Positions 1 through 8,610 of a stretch of 36,320 nucleotides of DNA are shown one piece after another (position 1 is the first letter of the stretch; every line of letters starts with the position of its first letter). Source of the stretch: CAZMXI01 sp964570205 (GTDB taxonomy: Bacteria > Planctomycetota > Phycisphaerae > Tepidisphaerales > Tepidisphaeraceae). The position numbers and the translations under genes are program-made. The notes under the pieces are model-generated. The model had not been told where the DNA came from, did not search any database, and worked only from the letters and a program-made list of their open reading frames with translations. The stretch covers positions 1-36,320 of the forward strand of contig CAZMXI010000024.1 in NCBI GenBank assembly GCA_964570205.1, given 5' to 3'.

Positions 1-344
1 TTCCCGGTTGGGGTCATCCAGATGTGCTGAATGCAACCGGGCCCCTGGATGTCCGCAAGCTGGAACGTGCTCCCGGCCTTGATCCTGACCGAAGGCGAGA
101 CTTTCCAGCCCAGTCCAAGCTCGCGCGCGGCATTCTTGCCGGTGCCTTCGGTCGCCATGCCCGCCTTGCCCTTTTCGCCCGTGAAGTTCTCCGGGCTGAT
201 GGAACGAGTCTTGGCGTCCGACAGCCTGTACAGCCCGTCGAGGCTGCCGAAGCCGCCCTGCTCCTGCCGCGATGAGCAGGCCGCCAGGATGATCGCCGTC
301 ACCACCATCGTTGAAAACACAAGCCACTGACGTGCAGATCGCAT
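1..344 (-). CDS. GH172 (DUF2961) family lipoprotein, N-terminal part only
   Basis: This gene runs off the left edge of the window; 114 codons are visible. The start at 344 has a GGAAGGAG ribosome site at 360-352. Residues 1-23 form a lipoprotein signal peptide ending in the lipobox LAAC (Cys23), so the protein is probably anchored to a membrane. After it come the hallmarks of the DUF2961 family: SISPENFTGEKGKAG (about residues 48-62), LGLGWKVSPSVRIKAG (about 75-90) and LADIQGPGCIQHIWMT (about 95-111). DUF2961 is now glycoside hydrolase family 172, which includes difructose-anhydride and arabinofuranosidase-type enzymes. Family membership is clear; the sugar specificity is not, because the catalytic half is outside the window. 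It is divergent from the CotH gene. Confidence 0.85.
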   Translation of the reverse strand, partial: MRSARQWLVFSTMVVTAIILAACSSRQEQGGFGSLDGLYRLSDAKTRSISPENFTGEKGKAGMATEGTGKNAARELGLGWKVSPSVRIKAGSTFQLADIQGPGCIQHIWMTPTG

Positions 345-431
345 GGATGGGTCTCCTTCCTGTTAAGGGTATCTTACCGAATGCCTGGCCGAAGCACCAA
401 ATAGGCTGGTGTGCGACGAGGGCAGAACCGG

Positions 432-437
432 TACAAT
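432..437 (+). promoter_or_regulatory. candidate -10 element for the CotH gene
   Basis: TACAAT within GGTACAAT lies about 65 nt upstream of the CotH start. The same GGTACAAT octamer occurs just before the starts at 9488 (+) and 13795 (-), which supports it being a promoter element. No good -35 hexamer is visible at 16-18 bp spacing. Confidence 0.35.
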
Positions 438-501
438 GCTCCGTTCCGGGAGGGTACTTGAGCCCCATCGCGACTGATCGCGGCCGTGAACAGGACTATT
501 C

Positions 502-1956
502 ATGCGCCTCACTCGCCCCATCTCGCTCGTGTTGCCACTGATGGCCGCCACCTGGGCCTTCGCAGCCGAGACGCCGCCCGCGAAGATCAGCGACGATGAG
601 CTGTTCGCATCCGGTCGCCTGTGGACCATCCACATCCGCCTGACAAAGGAAGCCTGGGATGTGATGCAGCCCGTGCGCGGCCCGGGCTTGCTCCGGCTGT
701 TCACTCCCGGCGCGCGACCTGTCAATCCCGCGCGGGGCCCCAGCGGTTACGTCGAGGGCGATCGCCTTCCCCCCAGCCCTTTTGGCAACGCCTATGCATA
801 CGTGAGAGGCGACTTCGATTTGGACGGACAGAAGCTGTCCAATGTCGGAATCCGCTTCAAGGGCAATTCGTCGTACCAGCTTTCAACGCGCGGGCTGAAG
901 CGGCCATTCAAGATCGACTTCAACCGTTTTGTGAAGGGCCAGAAGCTCGCCGGGCTGACGCAGCTCAATCTGAACAACAACGAACTGGACCCCACCCAGA
1001 TTCGCGACGCCCTGTCGTTCTGGTTCTTCCGGGAAAGCGGCCTGCCCGCCTCGCGCACCGCGTTTGCCAATGTCTATCTCACGGTTGAGGGCGTGCGAGA
1101 CCGCGAATTCCTGGGCCTCTACACGCTGATCGAAGAGGTCAACAAGCCCTTCCTCGAAGACCGCTTCGACAGCGCCAAGGGCCTGCTGCTCAAGCCCGAA
1201 GGGTTGTACGGCCTGCCCTATCTGGGCGATGACTGGAAAAAGTACGAACGATATGACGCCAAGACCGATCCGACGCCCGAGACCGCCAGGCAATTCATCG
1301 AGTTCACACGGCTGATCCATCAGGCGGATGACGAGACGTTCGCCCGCGAGATCGAATCCTGCCTGGATGTCGACAATCTGCTGCGGTTCGTGGCGGTCAA
1401 CGCCATCCTGGCCAACATGGACAGCTACCTGACGACGGGCCACAATTTCTACCTCTATGTGCATCCGAAGAACGGCCGGGTTCATCTTCTCCCCTGGGAC
1501 ATGAACCTGTCCTTCGGCGCCTTCACCTGGGTGGGCACCGCCGAACAGCAGATGGACCTGAGCATCCGCAGGCCCTACACCGGCAAGCATCCCCTGCTGG
1601 ATCGCCTGCTCGCTATCGACGCCATGCGTGCCCGCTATGAGGGGCATATCCGGCAGGTGATGGAGACCGTCTTCACCGTCGGGAAGCTCCATCCTCAGAT
1701 CGACGCCATGCAGCGCATCATCGCCGAGTCGGGCAGGATCGCCGCCGAGCACGGCATGGCCGGCAGTCCCACAACGAGGCCCACCGTGGCCTTCGGCATC
1801 GCCAACCCGGACCTCAAATTGTTCATCGACAAGCGCCGCGAGTCGATCACGGCACAACTCGCCGGCCAGCGCGATGGACATTCACCGGTCTTCTCGCTAG
1901 GACCTCGCCGACGGCCCGCTGATCGCGACCGGGCCGCTAACGAGCCTCGACAATGA
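502..1956 (+). CDS. CotH family protein kinase-like exported protein
   Basis: This is a 484-residue CotH-family protein. Residues 1-22 look like a signal peptide (hydrophobic core LVLPLMAATWAFA), so it is probably exported. The core shows CotH features: FKGNSSYQLSTRGLKRPFKIDF (about 120-142, given here in outline), a LYTLIEEV stretch, then NMDSYLTTGHNFYLY and HLLPWDMNLSFG (about 305-343). CotH from Bacillus spores is an atypical secreted kinase that phosphorylates coat proteins, and its PWDMN-like motif contributes to metal/ATP binding. In planctomycetes such genes are common, and their targets are unknown. AGGA at 492-495 precedes the start by 6 nt. The last 20 bp overlap the 3' end of the convergent DUF1593 gene. 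The tail after residue ~455 is Arg-rich and probably disordered. Confidence 0.85.
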   Translation: MRLTRPISLVLPLMAATWAFAAETPPAKISDDELFASGRLWTIHIRLTKEAWDVMQPVRGPGLLRLFTPGARPVNPARGPSGYVEGDRLPPSPFGNAYAYVRGDFDLDGQKLSNVGIRFKGNSSYQLSTRGLKRPFKIDFNRFVKGQKLAGLTQLNLNNNELDPTQIRDALSFWFFRESGLPASRTAFANVYLTVEGVRDREFLGLYTLIEEVNKPFLEDRFDSAKGLLLKPEGLYGLPYLGDDWKKYERYDAKTDPTPETARQFIEFTRLIHQADDETFAREIESCLDVDNLLRFVAVNAILANMDSYLTTGHNFYLYVHPKNGRVHLLPWDMNLSFGAFTWVGTAEQQMDLSIRRPYTGKHPLLDRLLAIDAMRARYEGHIRQVMETVFTVGKLHPQIDAMQRIIAESGRIAAEHGMAGSPTTRPTVAFGIANPDLKLFIDKRRESITAQLAGQRDGHSPVFSLGPRRRPADRDRAANEPRQ

Positions 1957-3313
1957 AGCGCCGATACGCAGTGAGGGCCGGCTCGCCATCGTCTGTGACT
2001 TCCAGGATCACGTGGATGGTCTTTCCCGCGGCGTCGGCCGGCACCGTCAGCCGCGCGGTGGCTTCTTGTGCGTTCTCAACCTCGACTTTGCCTCGATAGG
2101 TGCCCGCTTCCGCATACACCCACCATCGATAGGCGAGCGTGTCGCCGTCCGCGTCGGCAAAGCCAGGCGCGCGCAGCAGCGCATCCCTGCCGGCATCCGC
2201 GCCCGTCCGCTGTGCGGACCGTAATCCATCGGTCGGCGCGGGGGCGTGGTTTGCCTCCACCGGCGCCTTGGTGCACCAGTCCATTCGCGCGGCCAGGTCA
2301 TTCTGAAACGCCGGCCGCCATCGCCACACCGTTGCCCGGGCATCGTTCGTTTGGCCGACGCGGTCCTGGGCATCACGGTGAATCCGGTCCACTTCCTTCT
2401 CAAACCGCCCGCCCCACGAGCCGGACTCCGGCCGGTCCGGATCGCCCAATCCGTTCGGAAGAAAATAGAGCCATGACGGCGTATCGCCCTCTTTGAGGAC
2501 CCCATGCGGATTGGGAGCGGTCCACGTCTTCGTTGGGTAGAGTTCTCCCAACGGGCCATGGCCAACGCGCACGTGGGCATCTATCCACTGCCGCGACGTG
2601 ATCGACTCATCGCCGCCGAGGTACATGCCGCGATAGGCTCCTTCCCGCTTGTCCCGGCCGGACGGCGCCTTGCTGAGGATGTAGAACATGCCTGGATACC
2701 GCTGCCACATCCACTGGGCTATCCGGTCCTGATCGTCGATGTCGTGGATGCGGACCCGGTCAACGAATCGTCGCAGGCCCTCTTCGCCACGGTCTCGCTT
2801 GACGCGCCAGAGGGCTTGCGCCAGGTCGGTCTGCCCGCCCCAGACAGAGATGTTCACCGGGCGGAGATCAGGGCGATCCACAACCGCGATGATCCACTGG
2901 GAGCCGTCCGTGTCGCGGCCTTCGCCGATGGCATCCAAGCCGCGCTGTCTGTTCCCGGACTTGATGCGTCCCAGCAGTTCATCCGCCGGAGGATACCCCG
3001 GCGCATGGCGAGCCAGGTTGGCCCGCACCTGGCCGTAAGCCCCGACAATCCGCCGCAGCAGGTCCGGCCGCGTTACGGCTTCCTTCAGTTCCCCGGGAAC
3101 GCCGGATGCGGAAGCGATCAGCCCCTCGATCTGAAACTCGTTGGCATACAGCATCAGCCGGCACATGGATTGCTCATCGTCGGGGTCGCCGCCGATGTCC
3201 GTCGTCACGATCAGGCGTGGACGGCGGTCCACGATTTCGGCCCTGGCCGTCGTGACATGGAACAGATATGTAACCGCCACCACCGTGCCGAGCATGAGAT
3301 GAAGCCTGGCCAT
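1937..3313 (-). CDS. DUF1593 / Sde182-type nucleoside-hydrolase-like exported protein
   Basis: This 458-residue protein has a signal peptide (1-25, cleavage probably after ARA) and then LIVTTDIGGDPDDEQS (34-49). The Asp cluster D39/D43/D45/D46 is the calcium-binding signature of inosine-uridine nucleoside hydrolases. The family-typical NISVWGGQTDLAQALW stretch and a C-terminal Ig-like domain (about 385-458) match the DUF1593 architecture first noted in cellulose-binding Sde182. The role is likely hydrolysis of a glycosidic bond outside the cytoplasm, but the substrate is unknown. A GGAGG site 5 nt upstream supports the start at 3313. It is divergent from the CAP-domain gene and converges on CotH with a 20-bp overlap. 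Confidence 0.88.
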   Translation of the reverse strand: MARLHLMLGTVVAVTYLFHVTTARAEIVDRRPRLIVTTDIGGDPDDEQSMCRLMLYANEFQIEGLIASASGVPGELKEAVTRPDLLRRIVGAYGQVRANLARHAPGYPPADELLGRIKSGNRQRGLDAIGEGRDTDGSQWIIAVVDRPDLRPVNISVWGGQTDLAQALWRVKRDRGEEGLRRFVDRVRIHDIDDQDRIAQWMWQRYPGMFYILSKAPSGRDKREGAYRGMYLGGDESITSRQWIDAHVRVGHGPLGELYPTKTWTAPNPHGVLKEGDTPSWLYFLPNGLGDPDRPESGSWGGRFEKEVDRIHRDAQDRVGQTNDARATVWRWRPAFQNDLAARMDWCTKAPVEANHAPAPTDGLRSAQRTGADAGRDALLRAPGFADADGDTLAYRWWVYAEAGTYRGKVEVENAQEATARLTVPADAAGKTIHVILEVTDDGEPALTAYRRFIVEAR

Positions 3314-3334
3314 CGCAATCCTCCCACTTTCAAC

Positions 3335-3364
3335 TTACCGAACGTAAAGGGCTGTGCCTAGAAT
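3335..3364 (+). promoter_or_regulatory. candidate promoter for the CAP-domain gene
   Basis: TTACCG (3335-3340), an 18-bp spacer and TAGAAT (3359-3364) lie in the 118-bp divergent region, about 67 bp ahead of the start codon at 3432. The match to consensus is moderate. Confidence 0.35.
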
Positions 3365-3431
3365 GTGCGGCGGCCAAGGCACGTCATGTCGGTCGCGAGG
3401 ACCAGCCCAATGATCGAGTTCGGAGGATCGC

Positions 3432-5414
3432 ATGCGATTCCGGACGCACGTGGAACCGATGGAAACACGGATGCTGCTGTCGGCGGCGGAACCCACCGCC
3501 CTTGATCAGTATATGATCGAGCTGATCAACCGCGCCAGGCTGAACCCGGCGGCCGAGGCGGCACGATTCGGCATCGACTTGAACGAGGGTCTGGCACCGG
3601 GGACCCTCGGCGACGAAGCGCGCGAACCGATCGCCATCAACCTCTTCGCCACCAGCGCCGCCCAGAAGCACACGGCCGACCTGCTGGCGAACTTCGACAG
3701 CCTGCCTGCCGACCACCGCGGCTCGGACGGGCGAGACCCATCGCAGCGCGTGGCGGACGAGGCGGGGGGCAGCGTCGGCGGCGTCGCTGAGAACAACGCA
3801 TGGGTCAGCCATTCCGGCGCGTTGAACAAGTCAGCGGCGGACAAGCTCCATCAACTGCTGTTCAAGGATTTCACGTCAGCTTTTGAGGTGGTCGGCCGCG
3901 GGCATCGCAAGATCATGTTGAGCGGCACGCGCAATGAGGCGGGCGCGGGCCTGCTGAGCGGCAAGTTCGGCACTCGCAGCGCCGCCGTGGGCACCATCGA
4001 CTTCTTCACCTCGAATGCCAACTACATCACCGGCGTGGCCTTTCGCGACAGTGTGGCCAAGGACAACTTCTATACACCCGGCGAAGGCCTTGGCGGAATT
4101 GCCATCGTGGCCACCCCTGTAGGCGGCGGTGCGCCATTCCAGGCCACCACGTGGGCCGCCGGCGGGTACAGCCTCGCCGTGCCCGACGGCGCCTACAACG
4201 TCGTGGCCAGCGGCGGCGGACTCGCGCAGCCGATCGAATTCAACAACGTCCTGGTGGACGGGGCAAATGTCAAGGTCGATTTCGTCACCGGTGGCGCTGC
4301 CCCGGCCGCACCGCTGCCGGTTCTGACGATCGAATCGCTGCCCGACGCGGCCGTTACGGAAGGCGACGCCCAGACTGCCACCATCCGCGTCAGCCGCGAC
4401 AAGACCGACGGCGACCTAGCCGTCAAGTTCAAGCGGTCCGGCACGGCGAAGCACGGCCTCAAAGGGGATTACCTCTTGTCCGCCGGCGGCACAGCGCTGG
4501 CCGGCACGACAGTGGTGATTCCCGCCGGCCAGTCGTTCGTGGACATCGTGGTGACGCCCGTGGATGATGCTCAGGCCGAAATGCCCGAAGCATTGCTCAT
4601 CACGCTCGCTCCGAACAAGGCGTATGCGCTTGCCGCCGACGCGGCGGGGCGCGCGGCGTCCGTTCAGGTTTCGGATAACGAGCCCGTCGTAAGCGTTGAG
4701 GCGGTCGATGCCGACGCCGCCGAACCCGGCGCCGACCGGGGCACCCTCCGGATATCGCTTGACCAGGCGTCGCCCGGCCCGGTCACTGTCCGTTTCAAGA
4801 TGAAGGGCACTGCCAGGCAGGGCGCCGATTACATCAAGCCCGGCAATGCGGTGACGATCCCCGCCGGCGAGGTTTTCGTCGATGTCGATATCGTCCCCCT
4901 CGTCGACAAGCGCGTCGAACCGGACGAGGTTGCCCAGTTTATCCTCTCCAGGAACAGGGCTTACACGCTGTCGCCGGATGCGGCCACGAGTTCCGCGGCG
5001 ATCACCATCGCCGACGCTGCCCTGCCCGAGGGCGCTGATCTCGTGCCGCTCTTGCTGAAGACCAAAGCGGTGCGCTGGATGCCGGGCGGCGGCAACAAGC
5101 CCTATTCGACCAGCGGCAGCATCATCAACCAGGGCTCGGCCGCTGCCGGTCCGTTTGCCGTGGAGATGCGCCTGTCGCGCGATCGCTCCTGGGATAACGA
5201 CGACCTTTCGGTCTTCTCAGGAGAATTCGACGGTCTGGCGGCCGGCCGGAAGATGACAGTGAAGGCCGCATGGGCCGATCTGCCCGGGCTGGGCGAAGCG
5301 GATGCAGGAGACTACTACATTCTGTTCCGGGTCGATTCGCTCGACAGTGTGATCGAGGCCGTGGAAAACAACAACTTCTTTGCATCCCCGCTCGCGTCAT
5401 TCACCCTGACCTGA
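3432..5414 (+). CDS. surface protein with LEPR-like motif, CAP domain, two Calx-beta repeats and CARDB domain
   Basis: This is a 660-residue secreted protein. Its N-terminus reads VEPMETRMLLSA (residues 7-18), a variant of the planctomycete LEPR-x-LL motif found on large exported proteins. A CAP (SCP/PR1) domain follows at about 25-200, with INRARLNPAAEA, DHRGSDGRDPSQR and VAENNAW. A short carboxypeptidase-regulatory-like beta segment (about 215-285) comes next. Calx-beta domains follow at about 300-420 and 422-530, each with the FVDIVV/FVDVDI and later Asp/Glu calcium-site pattern. The C-terminus (about 533-660) is CARDB-like, ending in DSVIEAVENNNF. A probable role is calcium-dependent surface adhesion or matrix formation. 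GGAGGA at 3421-3426 sets the start. It is not classic PEP-CTERM, since no C-terminal sorting tag is seen. Confidence 0.82.
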   Translation: MRFRTHVEPMETRMLLSAAEPTALDQYMIELINRARLNPAAEAARFGIDLNEGLAPGTLGDEAREPIAINLFATSAAQKHTADLLANFDSLPADHRGSDGRDPSQRVADEAGGSVGGVAENNAWVSHSGALNKSAADKLHQLLFKDFTSAFEVVGRGHRKIMLSGTRNEAGAGLLSGKFGTRSAAVGTIDFFTSNANYITGVAFRDSVAKDNFYTPGEGLGGIAIVATPVGGGAPFQATTWAAGGYSLAVPDGAYNVVASGGGLAQPIEFNNVLVDGANVKVDFVTGGAAPAAPLPVLTIESLPDAAVTEGDAQTATIRVSRDKTDGDLAVKFKRSGTAKHGLKGDYLLSAGGTALAGTTVVIPAGQSFVDIVVTPVDDAQAEMPEALLITLAPNKAYALAADAAGRAASVQVSDNEPVVSVEAVDADAAEPGADRGTLRISLDQASPGPVTVRFKMKGTARQGADYIKPGNAVTIPAGEVFVDVDIVPLVDKRVEPDEVAQFILSRNRAYTLSPDAATSSAAITIADAALPEGADLVPLLLKTKAVRWMPGGGNKPYSTSGSIINQGSAAAGPFAVEMRLSRDRSWDNDDLSVFSGEFDGLAAGRKMTVKAAWADLPGLGEADAGDYYILFRVDSLDSVIEAVENNNFFASPLASFTLT

Positions 5415-5458
5415 CAAGCAGGACGTGCGTTGCATGTCCGCCGGTTGTCACGCAGGTG

Positions 5459-5488
5459 TTTGCAGGCCGGACCCGGTCTGGATACACT
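5459..5488 (+). promoter_or_regulatory. weak candidate promoter for the DUF481 gene
   Basis: TTTGCA (5459-5464), an 18-bp spacer and TACACT (5483-5488) lie in the 203-bp gap before the DUF481 gene. A second -10-like TATACC sits at 5556-5561. Neither is a strong match. Confidence 0.25.
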
Positions 5489-5617
5489 CGCGCTGGCCCA
5501 TTGTGGCCGTGGCAGGGCCGATGTTCGGCCGCCGCGATTGCCGGCACGATGATTGTATACCGCCCCCGGCGCCGGCACTGGTTTTTGCATCGCCATTTCG
5601 GCGGGAAGGATGAACCC

Positions 5618-6643
5618 ATGCGACGTTCCGCGAAGTTCCTGGCTTTGTGTTGTGCGATCGGCTCGCCGGCGTTGGCGGACGAGGTGTTGTTCAGTAACGG
5701 AGACCGGCTCACCGGGACGATCGTGAGCGCCACCGACGGCAAGCTCACGATCAAGTCGGCCGTGGCCGGCGAAGTGACGGTGGACATGGCCGCCGTCAAG
5801 ACTTTCTCCACTGACAAGGCCATCGAACTGCACCTGAAGGATGGCAGCGTGCTCAAGCAGCCGGTTGCCGCCGCTCCGGACGGGCAGATCGCCACTGCGG
5901 GAAGCCCCGAGATCAAAGCTCAGAGCGTGCCGATTGCCAGCGTTACGCAGATCAACCCGCCCGCCGCGCCCCCCGTCGTCTGGACCGGTTCGATCGTCGC
6001 CAACGCCATGCTCACGCGGGGCAACACCGACACCGACAGCCTCGGCATGACGCTGGATGCCATGCGCCGGGCCACGATGGATCGGATTACCCTCAAGGCA
6101 ACCTACCTCTACGGCCGCCAGGAGGACCCCGACACCGGCGACATGGTCGTCACCACCGACAACTGGCTGCTGATGGGCAAATATGACTACTTCTTCAACA
6201 AGAAGTTCTACGCCTACGGCATCACCACGGTCGAGCGGGACCGGATCGCCGAACTCGACCTGCGGCTGGCGCCCGGCGGCGGCGTAGGCTATCAATGGCA
6301 CGAGTCGCCCAAATGGAACTTCTTCACCGAGGCGGGCCTCAACTGGGTTTATGAGAAGTACGAGAACTCCGACGAGAGCGAGAGTCATTTCGCCGCCCGC
6401 TTCGCGTACCACTACGATCGCCGCCTGAGCGATGATGTCACCCTGTTCCACAATCTGGAATACCTGCCCAGCGTCGAGGACCTCGGCGATTTCAACCTGA
6501 ACACGGATATGGGTGTTCGCTTCACGCTGGTCAAAAACATGTTCGGCGAGGTCAAGGCCGAACTTCGTCACGACGCCACGCCCGCGCCGGGCGCTGAAAA
6601 GAACGATGTGCGCTATATTCTCGGCCTGGGCTGGAAGTTCTGA
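5618..6643 (+). CDS. DUF481 family outer-membrane beta-barrel protein
   Basis: The start was moved to the ATG at 5618, which has GGAAGGA 7 nt upstream and begins a clear signal peptide (residues 1-19, ending PALA). The frame is open further upstream, but that part carries no signal peptide or domain. The 341-residue product has a small beta-rich N-terminal domain (about 20-90, DEVLFSNGDRLTGTI) followed by WTGSIVANAMLTRGNTDT and alternating strands to the C-terminal Phe. This matches DUF481, the family of the salt-induced outer-membrane protein YdiY. It probably forms a barrel in the outer membrane, and its cargo is unknown. A strong terminator follows at 6676-6722. Confidence 0.85.
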   Translation: MRRSAKFLALCCAIGSPALADEVLFSNGDRLTGTIVSATDGKLTIKSAVAGEVTVDMAAVKTFSTDKAIELHLKDGSVLKQPVAAAPDGQIATAGSPEIKAQSVPIASVTQINPPAAPPVVWTGSIVANAMLTRGNTDTDSLGMTLDAMRRATMDRITLKATYLYGRQEDPDTGDMVVTTDNWLLMGKYDYFFNKKFYAYGITTVERDRIAELDLRLAPGGGVGYQWHESPKWNFFTEAGLNWVYEKYENSDESESHFAARFAYHYDRRLSDDVTLFHNLEYLPSVEDLGDFNLNTDMGVRFTLVKNMFGEVKAELRHDATPAPGAEKNDVRYILGLGWKF

Positions 6644-6675
6644 ACCGCCTTTCTGAAGGCGGCCGCGCAAGCAAG

Positions 6676-6722
6676 AGCCCCCGATCCGGTGATGAGGGGT
6701 CCAATCCGGATCGGGGGCTTTT
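6676..6722 (+). terminator. intrinsic terminator after the DUF481 gene
   Basis: There is a perfect 14-bp GC-rich stem, AGCCCCCGATCCGG at 6676-6689 paired with CCGGATCGGGGGCT at 6706-6719. It has a 16-nt loop and a TTTT run at 6719-6722. It lies between two convergent genes and may also slow transcription arriving on the minus strand, although the U-tract on that side is poor. Confidence 0.85.
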
Positions 6723-6752
6723 GACTGCTATCGCTGACAGTGGCTCAGCGAA

Positions 6753-8198
6753 TTACGCTTTCCGACGCCGGGCCATGAGCCCCAGCGCGCCAACGGCCAG
6801 CATGCTGAGGGTCGCTGGCTCGGGCACCGCGTACGACTGCCCGAACTTCATGCCGTCGCCAAGGCCCAGCAGAACGCGATTCGCGCCGTCGAAGTCCGAC
6901 AGCTCGAACGATGCGCCGCCGCCGCCTTCCAGCATGAACGCGCGGAAGTCGTAGATGCCATCCGACTCCACCGTGAAGATGAAGTCCCAGTTGTCGCCGG
7001 CACCCTGCCACTCATTGGTGCGGCCGATCTCAACGCCGCCGATCTTGATGATCGTGCCGTCATCGCTGCGGACGGTGATTCGGTGCCAGCCCGCCGTCAG
7101 GGCGATGTAGCCCGTCGCTTCGCAGGCGAAGTCGTTGTCATCGTCGCCGCCGGCGCCGCCGGACTGATTCACATCAGCGCCATCCGCGTCGATGCCCGGG
7201 AAGGCCTTTTCCATGTTTTCCGGCCCGGAGAAGTTCCCGTGGTTGTCCGTGTCAAACAGGTTGACCACCTGGTCAAGGCGCGAGCCCTCCTGAGTGCCAG
7301 GCGCGTTGATCGTGCCCGTCTGCAGGAGCTGGTCGGCCGTGTTCCAGTCCCAGGGAGCGCTGCGCTTGATCGCGTGGATCATGACGCCAGGGTCACGCAG
7401 GTCATCCACGTTCGTCCGCAGGGCAGCGGTGACCGGCACGTTCTTGAAGCTCGTCGGCGCGACCGGGTCCACGAACTGCACGTTCGAGAAGTCCGCCGAA
7501 ACCAGGTTGGCCGTCGGGTCGGGCGTCGGGGGATCGGTATAGTCCGGAACTCCATTGTCATGCGAGATCACGGCCAGACCCACGTAGCCCGAATCGCTCA
7601 TGTTGGCCATGAACCGGCTGCCGATGGTCTGCCAGCCCGCGCCACGGTCGATGAAGCCCTGAACATAGTAGCCAAACGGGCTGTCAATGCGCTGAAGGGC
7701 GAGCTTCTGCGCCACTGAAGGCATACCCGTCGTCGTGTTGTCGCCCATGCCGCCGTTCGCATCATCGCGGAACTGGAACGTCGCGCCCAGCCGGTCCGGC
7801 CGCATCGCGGCGATGATCGCATTCACTTCCGTCGACAGCGTGTCGTCGCCGGTGTCGAGCGTGTTGCGGAACGCCAAGCCGAACTTGGCCCATTCCTGAA
7901 TGGCGCCCTCGTACCCATCAGCCGTCCGAAGATTGCTGATGTTGGCCTCAAGGCGGAAATCGCCCGTGATCGCCTTGTAGACAAAGTGCCCGCGCTCGCC
8001 GTCGCTCCACCAGTCTCCACCACCGCCGCTGACGACGTAGGTGCTGCCATCGTACACAACCGAACCCGCCGCGGCCGGATCGGATTCGGACTTGCTCAGA
8101 TCCATGCTTCCATCAAAGAGGCCCGGATCCGCATACAGCGAGCCGCTCAGCGCGAGCGAGCACGCCGCCGCCAACATACTCTTCACTGACTTTCGCAT
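6753..8198 (-). CDS. PEP-CTERM sorted exported protein with laminin-like and PA14-like domains
   Basis: The start was set at 8198, where GGAGAGG lies 4-10 nt upstream and a signal peptide begins (residues 1-23, ending LYA). The product has 481 residues. Residues 25-235 look like a DUF1349/concanavalin-like domain (WWSDGERGHFVYKAITGDFRLE, shown in outline, and LGATFQFRDD). Residues 255-455 look like a PA14-like or related jelly roll (GYIALTAGWHRITVRSDDGT). The C-terminus is a textbook PEP-CTERM signal: VPEPATLSMLAVGALGLM followed by ARRRKA. Such proteins are processed by an exosortase, and none is encoded in this window. The function is probably surface attachment or carbohydrate binding; the ligand is unknown. 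Confidence 0.88.
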   Translation of the reverse strand: MRKSVKSMLAAACSLALSGSLYADPGLFDGSMDLSKSESDPAAAGSVVYDGSTYVVSGGGGDWWSDGERGHFVYKAITGDFRLEANISNLRTADGYEGAIQEWAKFGLAFRNTLDTGDDTLSTEVNAIIAAMRPDRLGATFQFRDDANGGMGDNTTTGMPSVAQKLALQRIDSPFGYYVQGFIDRGAGWQTIGSRFMANMSDSGYVGLAVISHDNGVPDYTDPPTPDPTANLVSADFSNVQFVDPVAPTSFKNVPVTAALRTNVDDLRDPGVMIHAIKRSAPWDWNTADQLLQTGTINAPGTQEGSRLDQVVNLFDTDNHGNFSGPENMEKAFPGIDADGADVNQSGGAGGDDDNDFACEATGYIALTAGWHRITVRSDDGTIIKIGGVEIGRTNEWQGAGDNWDFIFTVESDGIYDFRAFMLEGGGGASFELSDFDGANRVLLGLGDGMKFGQSYAVPEPATLSMLAVGALGLMARRRKA

Positions 8199-8610
8199 AA
8201 TCCCTCTCCTGACATAAAAAGATGTGCGGTGTGGGCCGCGGGGAAACGGCCACTTACCACCATTTCGTCCACTCGTACGAACAACACGCCAGTTCGGATA
8301 CGCCGGACCGGCGGACAATTGACGAGCATTAAGGCATCGCGCACGCCAACCGGCACAGAAATGAAACCAAGTAACCGGCGCGATAGCCCTCGAGCTACGA
8401 CGAATTGGCCCTCAACAGGTTCTTAATACCACAAATACACATGTAAGCAACCCGATTTCCCCGATTACACGAGTTCGATTCGGATTCGTTGCGGCCCACC
8501 TGGCGGCCGTGCGTAAGATAGGCAACATTCACGGCTTGTAGAGGCTGTTCTCGCCAGCCTTGTTTTCGGCTACAGTCTCGTTTCGATGCTTCTGATCATG
8601 GAGGAATTGC
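8199..8610. other. 412-bp intergenic region
   Basis: This is the only gap above 300 bp. It is more AT-rich than its surroundings and carries no convincing gene. It must contain the promoter of the PEP-CTERM gene (-) and of the aldolase (+), but no clear -35/-10 pair stands out. CGAAC and GTTCG form an inverted pair at 8278-8296 with a 9-bp centre, which is too wide for the known CGAAC-N4-GTTCG LexA box. Confidence 0.5.

Noticed and set aside
883..1881. 332-aa minus-strand open frame across CotH
   Set aside because: It is an antisense shadow of a recognised gene in high-GC DNA; it has no start signal and no domain.
2504..3361. 285-aa plus-strand open frame across the DUF1593 gene
   Set aside because: Complement of a confidently assigned gene; low-complexity composition, no family motifs.
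5270..5617. N-terminal extension of the DUF481 protein from the upstream open frame
   Set aside because: It overlaps the previous gene and lacks homology; a ribosome site and signal peptide mark 5618.
8278..8296. CGAAC/GTTCG inverted pair as a LexA box
   Set aside because: Spacing is 9 bp instead of 4 and it is not next to a DNA-repair gene.
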